Source: Apostichopus japonicus
Lineage: Eukaryota; Echinodermata; Holothuroidea; Aspidochirotida; Stichopodidae
NCBI RefSeq assembly: GCF_037975245.1
Contig: NC_092580.1
Span: 24,009,001-24,073,000, forward strand
Direction of reading: 5' to 3'
Length of the DNA stretch: 64,000 nucleotides
Every line of letters starts with the position of its first letter. Position 1 is the first letter of the stretch. Under the pieces are notes generated by a model. It had not been told where the DNA came from. It saw nothing but the letters and a program-made list of their open reading frames with translations, and searched no databases. A program made the position numbers and the translations under genes. Below, one piece after another: positions 10,997-24,615 of the stretch.

Positions 10997-12762
10997 GATT
11001 AAGGAAGATTACATATCCTCCTAATTAACTTACTGAAAATTGATGAAGTGTAAAAACTTGACAAACTATCAAATATTGATGATCTATGAGAGAACGACCT
11101 TTCTTGGCTTTCTATCTGGTTGATGGGATGCTTTTGCCTGTAGTTCAGGTTCTCGAGTGTTCTTGACTTTCTCTGAGCTGGTGTACAGCCCTCACTATAA
11201 AGCATAATCTGTGTAGAATCAGATCTAACAGATCCAGTAACTAGTATGGAATACTGTATGTAAAAGGTCGCCTACCTCTACAAGATGAAGCATACTGAAA
11301 AGAAGGAATTCCTTAAAGTATTTTACTGAAGGTTCTACATCTCCAAATTTACCCTATGATTTATCTGTGTGTGGATACTAGTCATGTACCAATGGTTAGT
11401 CGGTTTAGCAAGTTGAGAGTGTCCATTTGTAGGAAAAGAAAGTATTAAGTAATTAATTTTAATGGCTACTTTTTAAATTCCATTGTAAACTGCTCCGTAG
11501 AGCAGTGTGTCACTGCCAGCATGCTATTCCCATGAAACCATAAGCAACCGAGTATCATATCCACTTCACACCTCATAACATTTAGTTAAAGGTCATATGT
11601 ATCGGGCCACAAATTTCAGCATGAGAGAAATTGCTAGAAGTTTTAACACACACTAATTAATAATCCTGGAGGTTCTGATTACCCAAGTTAGTTTCAGACA
11701 TTGAGGAGTTTGATTGTTTTAGCGAGAGAAAAAAAATATCCATTTACATCGCTCCTCACTTACCTGTCTCCATACAACCTTAGCACTCTCGTTCTACCGT
11801 GCCTAGAATGAACTGGTAACCTGTTAACACTGTGCGCCCTCTATGACTGGCCCTTCCGTTCAATGCCCTCCCTTCTCTTTGTACCATCCAAAGTGCCAGC
11901 ATTGTGCATTTTTCGTCTGGATTTTTTTTAAACCTAATTCATACGAAACTGTGACCTAGGATCTTAATTTCAGAGGAGTTTTGATTGTTTTAGTGAGGAA
12001 AAAAATATTCTTTGAAGGGGATAGTAAAATACTTGTTGAATTTGGAACATGAGTGACCATTATTTGACTTAGCATATTTATGCCAAAAATACTAGATGCC
12101 CTTTAAAGGTATCCTAGATTGTATTTCAAGTGAATGAATAATTGAAATATCTGGGAATCATAAACAGCATTAGCACAAAATGTGTTAAATATGTTGTTAT
12201 CTTTTGTAAATTTGTTACATTTTCATATAACATTGAGAGGTAAATTGCACCAAATATATTGTGTACACATCAGTGATAAATACAGCACTGTGTGTGTCTT
12301 TAGCGAAGAAAGTATCGAAAGAAAAATTGACCCAGAAAATTATTAATAATATTGAAATAGTATTAAAGGAAATTTTTTGGTTACTTTAGAATGAAATTGA
12401 GTGGCATCAAATTATGGCAATAAAAAGTGATGGCCAATCTAGCTGCTTTACAGTGGTGTTGTTAATATTGTTTAGGTCAGCAAAAGTCAGCAATTAGTGT
12501 CTATATTTCCTCAAATTTTCTTGGGAAGGAGTGGGAGTAAGGCCTTTCAGATTCAGAAACCTTGTTATATTCATCATGATGATAAAGAACTTACAAAAGT
12601 ATAGAATTCTTGGGAAATATCTTAAACTTGTAGGAAACTGCAAACAGGGAAAATTAGAAATTGATTCTGAAAAGGAAACAGAGTTATCTGCATGAATGGG
12701 ATCGAATGGGATTAAACCAATGAACTCACCAATTATTAAGACAGTTGGACAACTAAGACAAG

Positions 12763-12830
12763 TGCACAGACAGCTCGGTCAGGTAGAGACAGAGGACTTT
12801 TAAACCTGAGATCACCGGTTCAAATTAATA
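12763..12830 (+). mobile_element. tRNA-Lys-like sequence (SINE head or tRNA pseudogene)
   Basis: AGCTCGGTCAGGTAGAGA resembles the A box and D arm of tRNA-Lys. GGACTTTTAAACCTGAG resembles its anticodon arm, with a TTT anticodon in CTTTTAA. CACCGGTTCAAATT matches the B box and T loop. The acceptor ends do not pair, so this is not a working tRNA gene. It is most likely the head of a tRNA-Lys-derived SINE whose body continues downstream to about 12.96 kb, or a decayed tRNA copy. Confidence 0.5.
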
Positions 12831-14295
12831 TCGATGTAGACAATGGCTTAGAAGGTGTTTGTTCAATGACATAGTGAATCCTTATGTCTGGGAAAAAACT
12901 TGGAGTGTCAGAACTGCTAGGAAAATAGTCTCGGAATAAACTTGTTACATTTTTGTTTATAGTTAGCTATAAGTGATCAATTTATAACTTGTGAATATTC
13001 CCAATTATGATTTGGATCTGAGAAAAATAAAATTGACATGAAAGTTTAATCAACAAATCAAACCTGAAAAGTGTACTAAAAACATGATTTGGATCTTTAT
13101 AAATGCTTGTGTGCATGGTTTGGCAGACAATATGAATAAATCTGATTGGCTACCAGAGATTTCCTGAGAAGTCATTTGCATTAGACAGTGTAACATGTAG
13201 CATGTTTATTATCTGCAAGGGATCTATACTCTATCTCTAATGCCCCCCCCCCCCCTCCTTAATTCAGACAAATTTGCATTGATAAAAACTTTGTCAGAGT
13301 TTGATATAATTTTTTTGTATATTCTGGAGGTGCTGTATAACTGGAGGATATAGGAAACTTGTATTGTATCTAGATGATTCTTCATACTGTCTGTTGTTAT
13401 GGTTCATTTTACCTGTCTGGTAATGCATGCGTGCATGTGCTGAGGCACTTAAAAGGGTTTTGAAATATATAGGCCGATCTAGCAAAACTAAGTAAGTGTC
13501 ATGCAGAGCTAAAAATATGGTGGAGAGCTTTCAAATGGATAAAAATGATACAGTATGGTTATTTAAACTGTTGTGTTAATGTTGGATCATTGTAACATTC
13601 AAATAAATATATAAATACATCTTACTTAACGCCCATCAAATTGTCATTTTTGGGACTTTTGCCAAGTCTGTTTAGTCGTCAGTTCATAGAGAGAAAAACT
13701 TGTTATTAACAAACACTTGCTGTTCCAGTCGTTCCCTTTTTTTTCAATGGGAATTATACGCCATCGCTTATTACTGTCATTCATACATCTTCACAGAAAT
13801 TCTCCACTATGGAAGTCACTTTTTCAGTCACGATCAATTACAGAATATCGATAATTATTAATCAAAAGAGCAGTAAAAAGAAAAAAGTCGATAAGTAAAA
13901 CGGTAAAACGTACGTGGGCTTCAAGGATTTTCACACTTTTTTGATAGCTTTGTTCAGTGTCTGACAACATGTGTGTGTTTATGACATCTTCCAGCGCAAG
14001 TTCCAATGTTACCATTGTTTATAGTTTTATTACATCAGAGGGCAAAACAGCCGATAGCAAGACTACTACACACATAGTATTAAACCATAAGACTGTGTAG
14101 TTTAAATGCCTGGCCTTTAGTGATGGCAAGATTTCTATCAAAAAGTAAACTGACAAGAAGGTTGCAAATAAAACATACATAATTAAGTTACACAAGGGAA
14201 GGAGCAGAGATTAGATGTTCTAATTGACATTTATCTGATATAAAAGAACAACAAAAAATGAAAGAAAAGATCGACATATAAAGATGGACAATGGT

Positions 14296-14356
14296 AGTAT
14301 GTATGTATGTATATGTTTATGTGTATATGTATGTATGGGTGAATGTATGTATGTAG
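14296..14356 (+). repeat. TGTA-type microsatellite
   Basis: Imperfect repeats of TATG/TGTA over about 60 bases. Simple repeat with no other feature. Confidence 0.8.
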
Positions 14357-17300
14357 TCTTTTTCAGTACCTATTTCTTCATCGTTTTATATAATGCAAGA
14401 TATGAAGTATCATAAATCTCTGGTATGAATATTTACCGTGATTATTGTTATAATAGGGACTTATTTAATATGATCTTGGTAGAAACCAGGGTTTGGCTTT
14501 AGCTAGTTAAATAAAGGGTCAGTTATCTTTATTTGGAGGCTTGTGTCCTTCATGACCAGAGTGTCCATTAATCAGGAAGTTTCTCAAGGAAGACATCAGA
14601 ATAGTTTGTCTGCCAACTTATTGGGATTTAAAGTTAGGACTAGGAAGGAGCAAAGGTTGAGGTTTTCTTCAATTTATCAGAACTTAATTGTTAAATACAT
14701 AAAGGTACCTTGCATGACAGTTTGAAGCATGTCATGTATATGTAGTAACTCCTCTGAACAATAGGAGTAGTAGCAGTTCTGTAGTCCATTAAAGAGGGAT
14801 TAAGATTCCAGACAGGAATATAGTAGGTTCATACTCAGAGGGATTCAGTTGTAGGATGTTTGGGAATTCATGCAGAAAGCTGTTCTGTGTTCAACCCTCC
14901 CCACCCTTCTCTCTCCCTCCTTAAGATACATAGTCATGGTAGAATTTGTTTTAGCAATTGTATACATGTATGATTTGGGTACTGAGGACAGAAGACCTCA
15001 GTCGCTAATTGCATTCCGGTATCAAATAGTCTGTAGTATTGGCTTGCCCCATCCTTCTGCCTTCCTATCCCCCTCCTCCACCCCCCCCCCCCCAAAAAAA
15101 CAACCTTGGTAGTATTTTAATGGCAATTCTATGTGTGCTAAGATTTGGGGGAGGGGACCTTTAAAGTGTTTGACAGTCAGATAGATTAAGTTGACCTTTG
15201 ATTGTGTAAGGAAGGTTGTTATCTTGGTATTTAAGAAGGGATGTAATTGGGGTTCTCATTTGAATGAAATGATAATAACATTCTTGGGTCATATCTCTCT
15301 GATGCCCTTGTGCATGACATTGTAAATTGTCAAATCCAGCTTGTCACAATTTAGCAATATAGGCCTACAGTATTATATAGACGGCAGTCTTGTATAATAT
15401 AATAGTGAAAAAGTATATATATATAACACTTTGTATTAAGCAACCACATTATTTTGAAGAAATGCTTTGATTTGCTTTGGTTGTTGAATGGGTGATTGCT
15501 GTTTCTATGAAAAATCCTGTTCTCATGTGTGGCAATTCTGGTGTAATATTAGCTTGTCATATCATCCAAATACACCGCATGAGACATGTACGTGAAATCT
15601 TGCTTGTATAGTTAACTGTATAAGCTAGGTGTGTAGTAAAGGGAAGCAAAGAGAAGTGTCATTGAAATCACAATTAACTGTTGCTTCCTGTAGTCTTTGT
15701 TTCTAGGACAACATCATCAACAATTAGGTCATCACAAAGTGAAGGTGACATTACCACTAAATGTTATCCTTTTTCCTCTCAGTGAATAATATGGTGTTTC
15801 AGAAGCATTGTAGGTTTGTGCTTGCTTAAAACTAATACATTAATTGTAAAATTAATGTTGGACGTGTATGGCTTTTGGAATTAAATGGTTGCTTTCTGTG
15901 GGTTACAGTGAAACTTCAGCTAGGATTTTATTGACAATGGCATGACAAATTTTCTGCATGATACAGTTACAAGCTCTAATGTACTCTGGGAGTACGTCTC
16001 CAGCCTGTGAGAAAATGAAGAAATTTTCTCACTTTTTAATGTTTGGTGGAGTAGACAATGTCAGCAATATACATTTGTCTCAAATTAACTATGTTAAATT
16101 TCTTTTTATATTACAACATGTTGGTCATTTGAATTGTTGTTGGAATAGAGACTGTGTTCTTGTTTTATTATTGCATCATGATGTTGAACTACCTTCCATG
16201 ATTCTTTAGGCTGATACAACTCTGTTTGCTACTTTAAGCAATCACAAAGCAAAAGAGTGCCCTCTATTGGTGACACCAGCAACAATGAAGTGAAATGTCT
16301 CCCTCACCATTATTATGCATGGCCTTCTATGTCTAATTAAAAGGAGCTGCATGTGATAGGGATGTTCTTAAAAATGAACCTAATAATTTGAACAAACTGT
16401 AACAAAGAATAGCATAATTAAAAATGGGGGAGGGGTGGGGGGAGGGTGGAGAAAAGACATGTTGCTGGGCAGGATGGTGACACAGACTGGAATTTCAACA
16501 CTACTGATCATGGTTTTGACTACTATCCCCTCCCCCCACCATTTCCAACCTATGTTGGGGTCCTTGGGACTCATGTAAATTATATTAAAATAATCTTTTT
16601 TGTTCAAAATATATCTAATTAATTGAATTTGAATAAGGCTTGCCCAGGATGGTACAAAGCTGCAACATATTTGTTGCACAGTATATGATCAAGAAACAAA
16701 ACAGCTAGTGTGTTAAGAGAACATTTATAATTATGATCATCAAATATTCAAATATTAACGTCACTTCCCTTTTACATATTCTCCTGTCAAATCATGCACT
16801 TTCCCATCTACCATACTTCAGAATGGTAGCTTGGGAAGGAAGGGGAAGTGGGTGATGACCCAAAAGGGGGTCAGTAAGGGTGCAGTGCTACGAGCAACCA
16901 ATTTTTGCTGGCCACAGCTATAAAAAGAAAGTGCATGCTTTGAGAGGAGACAGGTGAGTACCATCATTGGTAAATAATCCAATATTTACCAATAATTCTT
17001 GGAGTACATTTCTCAGTGACTAGGGATATCACCCTTAAATATTCTATATATAGCTTTAAAAATGTATATTTGAAACTTTTGATATTTGTGATGCTTCAAA
17101 CTAGAGAAGTGGGATTCAAGTATCACTTCCCTGATGACAGCTTTGATAAGAAGAGTCAAATGAGATTTATGGTATTTTCAGTTTCAATAGTTATGAAATT
17201 ATGTACAGTATGTACGTTTTGAAGTATAGTTCCTTTACAGCTACTAGTGAAACTCCCTTCGAAGGTACCTCTAAAAAATTCAGCAATTTTCTCCACGACA

Positions 17301-20300
17301 AAACGTTTTGAGTTCAAACTAATGGTACTTAAAACAGACTAAGTTTAGAATATGTCTAGTACTGTTGTTATTATGAGGGAATGATTACTTTGTGTTGTGT
17401 ACATACAGGCCTGCATGAGTTTATATTGTGCACATGTATGGTAAAATACATGTAGACATAGAATGCATATATAGCTCATATATTGACAGTCACAGCCTAT
17501 ATGCCATCATGTTCCATTGTTGCGATATATTCAGTACTTAGGGCAAAACTTTGTTTGCCAACCTCCAGTTGGTTGAAGTTTATGGGACTGAAAAAATGAA
17601 TGGAATCTCGTTGTCTTTGTTCCGCCACTGATCGTTTTCAAAGATAAGGAAGTAGGTTAGCTAGGCTTAGTATATATATATCTCTGGAATGCAAGTTGCT
17701 GAGCAGGTATAGACCACAGTACACAATGGCCATAAAGCCAACACACAGGATGAGGTTATTAACTGATTTAATGAAGATTTAATGAAGTCAGACACACCTG
17801 CAGTATCCATTGATTGATATTTACCATTACCCACTGAGATATACCCAAGTCCTTTTATATGTGTAACAACAGACTAGGGACAATGACATTGTACTATAGG
17901 CTAACCAGTACATGTACAGAATGTGTCTGTTTGATATATACGGTTACAACCAGAACAGGAAGGGGACTTGCGATACCTCACTGGGTGTTATACCATTGTG
18001 ATCACATGTTTACAGTCATGATAATAGGGAGACTGGGGTTGAAAGTTAATCAGGTTGTTTGGTTTGATATCTTTGGTGACTTTTCTTAAAAAGTACCCCT
18101 GGAACCTACCATTGGAATATCCAGAAAATATGAGTTTTACAAACATGCCCATTTTGTGGTCAGGGAATCTGTGATAATCTTCAATTATTTTTCGGTATCA
18201 TTTCGTCTCCTCCCAACCCCCCACTTCATCGTCTACTGGGTGTCTCTTTACTGTTAAGACCTGAGAGTGCAAAGGTCATTAGTATTATTTCAAAATATGC
18301 TAGAAGATCAAATAATGGTCACTCGTGTTCAAAACCTTGATGCAAAATATACTGCCACTTTCAAATCATTTCCTTGTCCGAGGCATTTTATTTTCATTTT
18401 TGGATTCTTGTCAATGTCTGTCAATGTCTTGGAGGTTGAGAACCTAGCTGATAGAAAATATAGGCCTCTGTTTGAAAATTATTGTAATTTGCGAGAAATT
18501 TGACTGTCAAAATTGGAGGAGATGACCCTTTCAAACTCATTTCCATTTTCCCCTTCTGTGCCATGAGTTGAGTTAATCTTCCCATAAACATTGCATACAT
18601 AGTCACCTACCCCTTCCCAAACTCCAACCCCCCCACCCCTCCATGTCCCACTCCCATCCTTGATTTTGAGGACACTGGATTTTGCCATGCTCTTCCAACA
18701 TCATAATTTGACCTTAAATCTTCTGATATTATTCTACCCGATCTAACATTCTCATATATCATATTCTACCTTCATGTTCAAATGTATTTTGTTGTGACTG
18801 TTCAGTACAGATTTCTTAAATCCTTCCTTCAACTGTCATACTTCCAACTGACAGACTGCAGGCCGGCAGTCTTAAAATATTGTTTACAATGGATGATGAA
18901 AGTCAGTTAATGCCTTCTTGAATAGTTGCACATCATCATCATAATTATCTTTCTCCTTAGAGGTTATGTTTGTGGTTTGTGACAACCATTTTTTAATCCC
19001 ATTCCCACTACAAGCCTCAGATCGGAGCTTCCTCAAATTGTTCTCTTTTTCTGTATAAAGTGAAGTCTTTCCATTTTGAAAAAAAACAAACCTGAAACCA
19101 CAAACAATTAAAATTTAGTCTACTCGGTGATGAAAGAAAATAAAACACAACACCAGAAAATGGAGAAAAAGAAAATGGGGCCTTATTAAGATTTTGTTGA
19201 GTGCAGGAACATCACCTAGAGCATTCTTCCTCTTATCCTGAGAGGCAGATGTCTCTTCTGTAGACCCTTCAGATGGAGACAAACAAATCCTCGCTGCTGT
19301 TGTGTTCGTCTGTCTCCACTCCTCGATGAAATACAGGCAAGTTTGTGGAATGACATCATTGCGTGTAGTTTTCCAGGGATTCGGTCCAGTGAACAAGAGT
19401 TGTGGACAAACCCAGTTTGGTGTTTTGCTGGGCAATTTGTTCTGCTTCCCCGCACCCCACAAAAGCAATCGTTCAACTCCGCAGTGTGTTTGTAAAAAAC
19501 CTATTCGCAAGACCACAGACTACTGGTTTTCGAGAACCAATTCACGAGGATTACTCACTACATTCATCGGTCTGTGTGTGTCTCTTTTGAATCTGGCAGC
19601 ATATTGTTTTGACTTTTCTTTGCATGGTGGGTAGTTTTGGTGACTGTATAGGAATTCACGGGTTAATGAAGACTGGTGCGAAGAAAAGTTGTTTTGTAGG
19701 ATATGTATATACAAGATATTTCTCTTTGAAATATTCATAGAAAGGGACGAGGGGGTTCTCTACTTGAACGCTCTCCATCATGCACGAGTGTGTGGAAACT
19801 GGAGCATGACTAGGAGAAATAGAAGAGAAAAATAGAAAAGAGAAGGAACAGAATGTTTTCTCAATCAGAAGATGGGAATTAAATTGGAATAATATACTAC
19901 TTTGAATTGTTGAGTTATTAAGGTGTCAATGCCTATTTTGGACTCATTGCATATGTGACATATGAAAGCTGGTGTCAAAATGCGCAGCCTTTGAATGATG
20001 CAGTTATTGGACGACAAAGTCTGTTTGAGGACTGTTATCCATCATTGTGCACATTGGTGATTCTGTGGAATTGTATACAAAGCTTGCAGAGGTGGGAACA
20101 TTAGATGGTGAGATATTTATATTGCTGCACCCTGGATCTGTAGACTTAGAGGTGAGTGGGATAAACTTGTAAACAGTTTAACCAACATAGCCAAATTATT
20201 AATTATTAAAAAAGATGATAGGTTAAAAGATTTATACAGTCTATATCAGTTTGTTAGAAGATAAATACCAATTTATAGGCCTCATGTAAAGATGAAGAAC

Positions 20301-22159
20301 TGTAATTTATTACATACAAAAGCATTTTTGTTTTTGATTTTTGGAAGTTGCACAAAAATATTTAGTTATTAATTTCACAGTTCCCTCAGCTTGACTCATC
20401 AAGTACTGATTATTTCAAAGCAAAAGAAGTCAAATGAATAATGCTGGTTTGCTTCGCTAAAGAATTTTTGACTTTTTAGGTTGTACCCTATATATATACA
20501 TGTTACATTTTTGTTATTGTACACTATTTTGTGTAATATTCTATCTGCCAGTGAGGGGATGGGGGGGGGGGAAGTAGCTGATACCCATATTTTTCTGGGA
20601 TGGTGGCTAAAGCCCCCATGATGATACATGGTTGCATCACTGTCTGTTAGCCGGTCAACTCCATACTTAAAAGACAGCATTTCTTGCGAACCGACATAGT
20701 TAAAAATGAAACATAACTTGTACCCAATATATATAGCATCTTCAATATTACAGTATGCGCTGGTCTTTCATATTCAGATCAACCATATACCAATTTGTTA
20801 TAGCTTATCCCAAACTGATACCAGGTTTATTTCTAATGAATCGTGTAAATCCGGCCAACTTACTGCGAGTGTTGATGGATTTGTATTGCGTGTCAGATGT
20901 TAATAAGTAACATTATTATGACGTAAAACTCGAGCAAAAAATTAACCTGTGCTCTTTCAAAGTTATTTTTGAACAAAATGTGAAGGGAGTGAAACCAATC
21001 AACTAACTGCTTCAGCTTTTAAGGAAAGGAAAGATGCCTTGCGTGCAAATTAAAAACGAAAGCAAATTGGCGTGTCCAATACTCCATGCATATTTCTGTC
21101 TATGTGAGGAAGAAAAATACATGAAATCAGCTTAATACCACATGCAGCTCCCTCTGCCCTATCTGCATCCTCTATCGTTACTGTACCATATAGAAACCAC
21201 TGTTGATTAACAATGTAACTATTCTACTGCATTTATTACTGTATCTGTATAAATACTGTATGTATAGGGAGTCTTTCATATGTAAGAAGGTTGTCTGCTT
21301 TATATGAAGTACAACTGATCCATACATTACAAGTTTTGGTGGACTTACCAGCTGTAGGTCGGAGGTGACCCTCTGATGACCTCAGTGATTGGAACTCAAT
21401 TCCCTCTTTTGACCTGTATAAATCAAGTATTTTAATAAGTTCTATCATGGGTAATCTACATTGGTTATTGGACTGAGTACAGAGGAAGAGGGATGTGGTA
21501 CACACAGCTGTTAATATAAGACTTGGCTGCAATCTACTCACCTGTTAGAAAACAGAACCTCCCCCCCCCCCCAAGAAATAGCAAAAAAATGTTTCAGAAG
21601 TGATCATATTGGTATAAGTGGGAGGGGTGGGTAGTCTATAGTATTGTCATATGGATTCAAAATATTGCATTAGATACTGTATGACTTTGCCTGTTAAGTC
21701 TATATATATATATATAGTCCTTGACTCTGTCACGTGCAAGCCATTAATTTAGTTTTAATATTTAATCCATACAATTTCCTGCAGCTTGTTTCAAAGCCAA
21801 GGATGCTTTATCTATCGATATGAATTTCTTCCTATTAGATCCAATTGTGTGCTAAATTTATATGTTTATAATGCAAACTGTGTCTTAAAGGAACATGAAG
21901 TCTGTGTATCAAATTTAGTAGGTTCAAAAGAGACAATACAATGAGTAACTGTATTTAATTTTTGATGTTTTGAAAATATTTACTGAATTATGATTTTTTT
22001 TTAGGTGGATATGTATCATTAAGGGAATCCATGTTGTAAAAATATCTAAAACTTAGGGGGGAAAAAGGTGCTAACTTGAAAGTTTTCTACTTCTTAGTAC
22101 GTCAGTGCCTTTCTAGAGAACAGGCTCCATCATCTGCGCATGTTTTGCTCTTACTTTGT

Positions 22160-22285
22160 CTCCCTCCCCTGCCTTCCATTTCAACTCTTTGATCTTCCCA
22201 TTTCCTCCCCCTCCCATTCCTTTGTCTCTCATCCCACTTCCCCTCCCCCGGGCCCTGCCCCCCGATCTTCCCATTCCCTTTCACG
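22160..22285. repeat. pyrimidine-rich low-complexity tract
   Basis: About 125 bases dominated by C and T with a duplicated GATCTTCCCATT segment (22192 and 22264). Its minus-strand open frames are glycine-rich by composition only. Confidence 0.6.
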
Positions 22286-22632
22286 TAATATATGTAACAG
22301 CTGTAGATTTGAGTAAAATTTAAGTAATGTTTGCACCTTAATATTTATAAGTGAAATACTATGCCTCTTTAAGACTTCTCTATGTATAGAAAAGACCCAA
22401 ATAATTATTTTTATTAGTTGGTGGTTCAATCTGTTTCCTCACAATTAACAAACAAGCAAAGACGTGGCTTTATGATCTAGAGCAAGATAAGAATACTCTG
22501 TAGTTGAAACACCTGGTAAAGTTTATATAAGAATTATGGTATTTTATGATAATTTATGTTATGGTAATCGTTGTAATTATCATGGAATGAAACAAATATG
22601 ACATACCTCTTGTGCCGAACATCCCGAGACGG

Positions 22633-22710
22633 TTATATATTTAGGTAATATATTTAGGTAATATATTTACGTAATATATTACTGTAATATATTTACTGTA
22701 ATATATTTAC
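22633..22710 (+). repeat. short tandem array, about 16-bp unit
   Basis: Five units of the type TAATATATTTAGG or TAATATATTTACTG follow each other, and the last units differ from the first. AT-rich minisatellite-like sequence. Confidence 0.7.
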
Positions 22711-24615
22711 GAGCAGTCAAAGGACAAGGAATGGTTTTTATATTTTCACTTCCCAAAATATTTACACCAGGAGGAATGCAATGGTTCCATTGCATGTTGC
22801 CATGAAAACCAATTTATTAGAATAAAAATGATAGTATATAGCATAGCTAACTTTCTGCATAATCCATCACTTACATCAGCTTACAGTAGAACATCCATGT
22901 AGTACACACTACAACATATCCTACAAACTAATTGGGAAATACAAACAAAGAAAAGAATATATAAATTATATATGAATTGGTGATAAATATAAGACCCCAA
23001 CAGTCGATTCCATTATTCCATGTGTTCAAGGAGTATGTACACTTAATTAATAATCCTCTTTGAAACATCATGCAATGTTACTCCCATGTTAAGTCAATGC
23101 ACCTGCCACCAGACTCATGATATAAAGTATACAGTCGGCTCCCTGTCACCAATTTATATCCGTCATGGCTGTCCCAGTGTCATTATTATAATGTTCATGT
23201 GGTGTTTATTTTCCATACTTCACACATACAGCGAATTACTCAGACGAATTTCGCAGAGCAGAGCTACCGACTTAGCTCGGTGCTACCGTTGCTAAGTCAG
23301 GTGCCGTCTGTATTCTGTCATCAAATGGGTTTTATACTGTGGGTTCATTAACCTGCCATGTTTGTTGATTAGTTTCATTGCCGACTGCACAGTTTATCTG
23401 TACAGGTGCAATGATATTTACCCGTGTGCAACTGATCCTTGTCATTGTCTAATGAATTCAGCTTCACGCTGGGAGATATTTTTATCTGCGGACAGAAATA
23501 CTACAGGAAACTCTTCGATATTCCCCATAAAGGTCAGGGGGGCGATCTGGTAAGGTCCGGGGGGTTTGGTGAGATTTTCAGTTGGCAGCTTTTATGAACT
23601 CTGTTGAAATTAGAATAATAGCAGCTGTTGGGCTCATCTCATTTAGATGGACTTGATACAATCTTGTGTGTTCACGAATGTCAGGAGCTTTGTTTGTGAA
23701 GGTAATTTCATCGAAAAAGTTTGCTTGCTCGCTGAAATTGGACATGATGGAATTAACTTAATTTTTTTGTCTCTGAAATGTTGTCATCAGTCTTTGATGG
23801 TATTTGATGGTTTCTAATTTTCAATAAATTACATTCTTTGCAATAATACGGTGTCTGTTCTGTTGCCTAAGGCCGATATATCACACACTGTCACTCGATC
23901 ACACCAGCTTCCTATAGTACTAAACGAGCTCGTTTAATTTCGTTCGGACTGTATGAAATTTACATGGATTGATCATTCTACCAGGAATTTGACCCTCTGT
24001 TGTAATGTACTTGACATAAATTACCATTCAAGGGGTCAGTGGGTGGCCTACATTAAGGTAGGTTCTTTTATTGAAGTGTCAAATATATGTAAATTTTAAA
24101 GAACAGTGTATATATTAGATGCATCAATGCCTATATCTGTAGGCTGATAACATGTGCAGTTTTGGGAGCTAGAGTTAAAGTATTAAAACTAAACCTTATT
24201 GTGCCTCCTTTAATGTAAATTTTCTCCAGATAAAATGCTAATCTACTGTAACATTCGGATCATTATTTATGAATCTCTCACGTATGTTTTTAATTGTGGT
24301 ACTTTACATACATAGTGAATGTGGTACAAGTGAATTGTGAATTAGATATTTCATTACAAAAGCACACAGTGAATTCCACACTACTGTAGGTAAAATGGAA
24401 GCCTTAAAGTTGTTCATTTCCTGAATTTTTTCCTTCATATTTTGAATTATTTGATTGGTTATTTTCCATTGTATACAGATGTGTGCTTCTAAAGGTATAA
24501 TGCACCACTGTTTCCAAGATCTCATCACATTTAGTATGATAGATACAGTAGAAATGGAGCTGTCAGTCATAGTACCATCATGCATTGCAACAGTTTATGG
24601 GCTGGGTTACCACAC

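Larger units (their letters stand above)
9612..11850. repeat. diverged dispersed repeat, copies at 9.6 and 11.76 kb
   Basis: Copies near 9612-9690 and 11757-11835 share ACTTACCTGTCT, then an AGCACTCTYGTTCTA-like segment and a TAACCTRWTA-like segment, with many differences. A separate direct repeat, GAGGAGTTTGATTGTTTTAG at 11702 and GAGGAGTTTTGATTGTTTTAG-like at 11973, brackets the second copy. This probably marks remnants of one old mobile element; I could not identify its class. Confidence 0.4.
9088..24600. other. large intron or intergenic DNA, first part
   Basis: I see no gene that I can support. Contents include an X-box-like site at 9276, a short hairpin at 10224-10247, a 25-base A run at 10972-10996, diverged repeats at 9.6 and 11.7-12.0 kb, a tRNA-Lys-like sequence at 12763-12830, C runs at 13243-13255, 15081-15093 and 21561-21572, a TGTA microsatellite at 14296-14356 and a 16-bp tandem array at 22633-22710. 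The region 19.1-19.7 kb is open on both strands but has no recognised product. Confidence 0.45.

Noticed and set aside
15707-15744. 38-nt exon-like segment after CTTTGTTTCTAG
   Set aside because: The acceptor is good, but the donor (GTGACA) is poor, the third positions are almost all A, and the exit phase does not fit exon 56526.
20036-20151. Open stretch IIVHIGDSVELYTKL... ending at the donor GTGAGTGGG
   Set aside because: The donor is good, but codon use is AT-rich, no acceptor fits the open frame well, and the phase does not match the neighbouring candidate exons.
23362-23553. Cysteine-containing frame that looks EGF-like (CNDIYPCATDPCHC)
   Set aside because: The cysteine spacing does not complete an EGF domain, and there are no supporting splice sites in phase.
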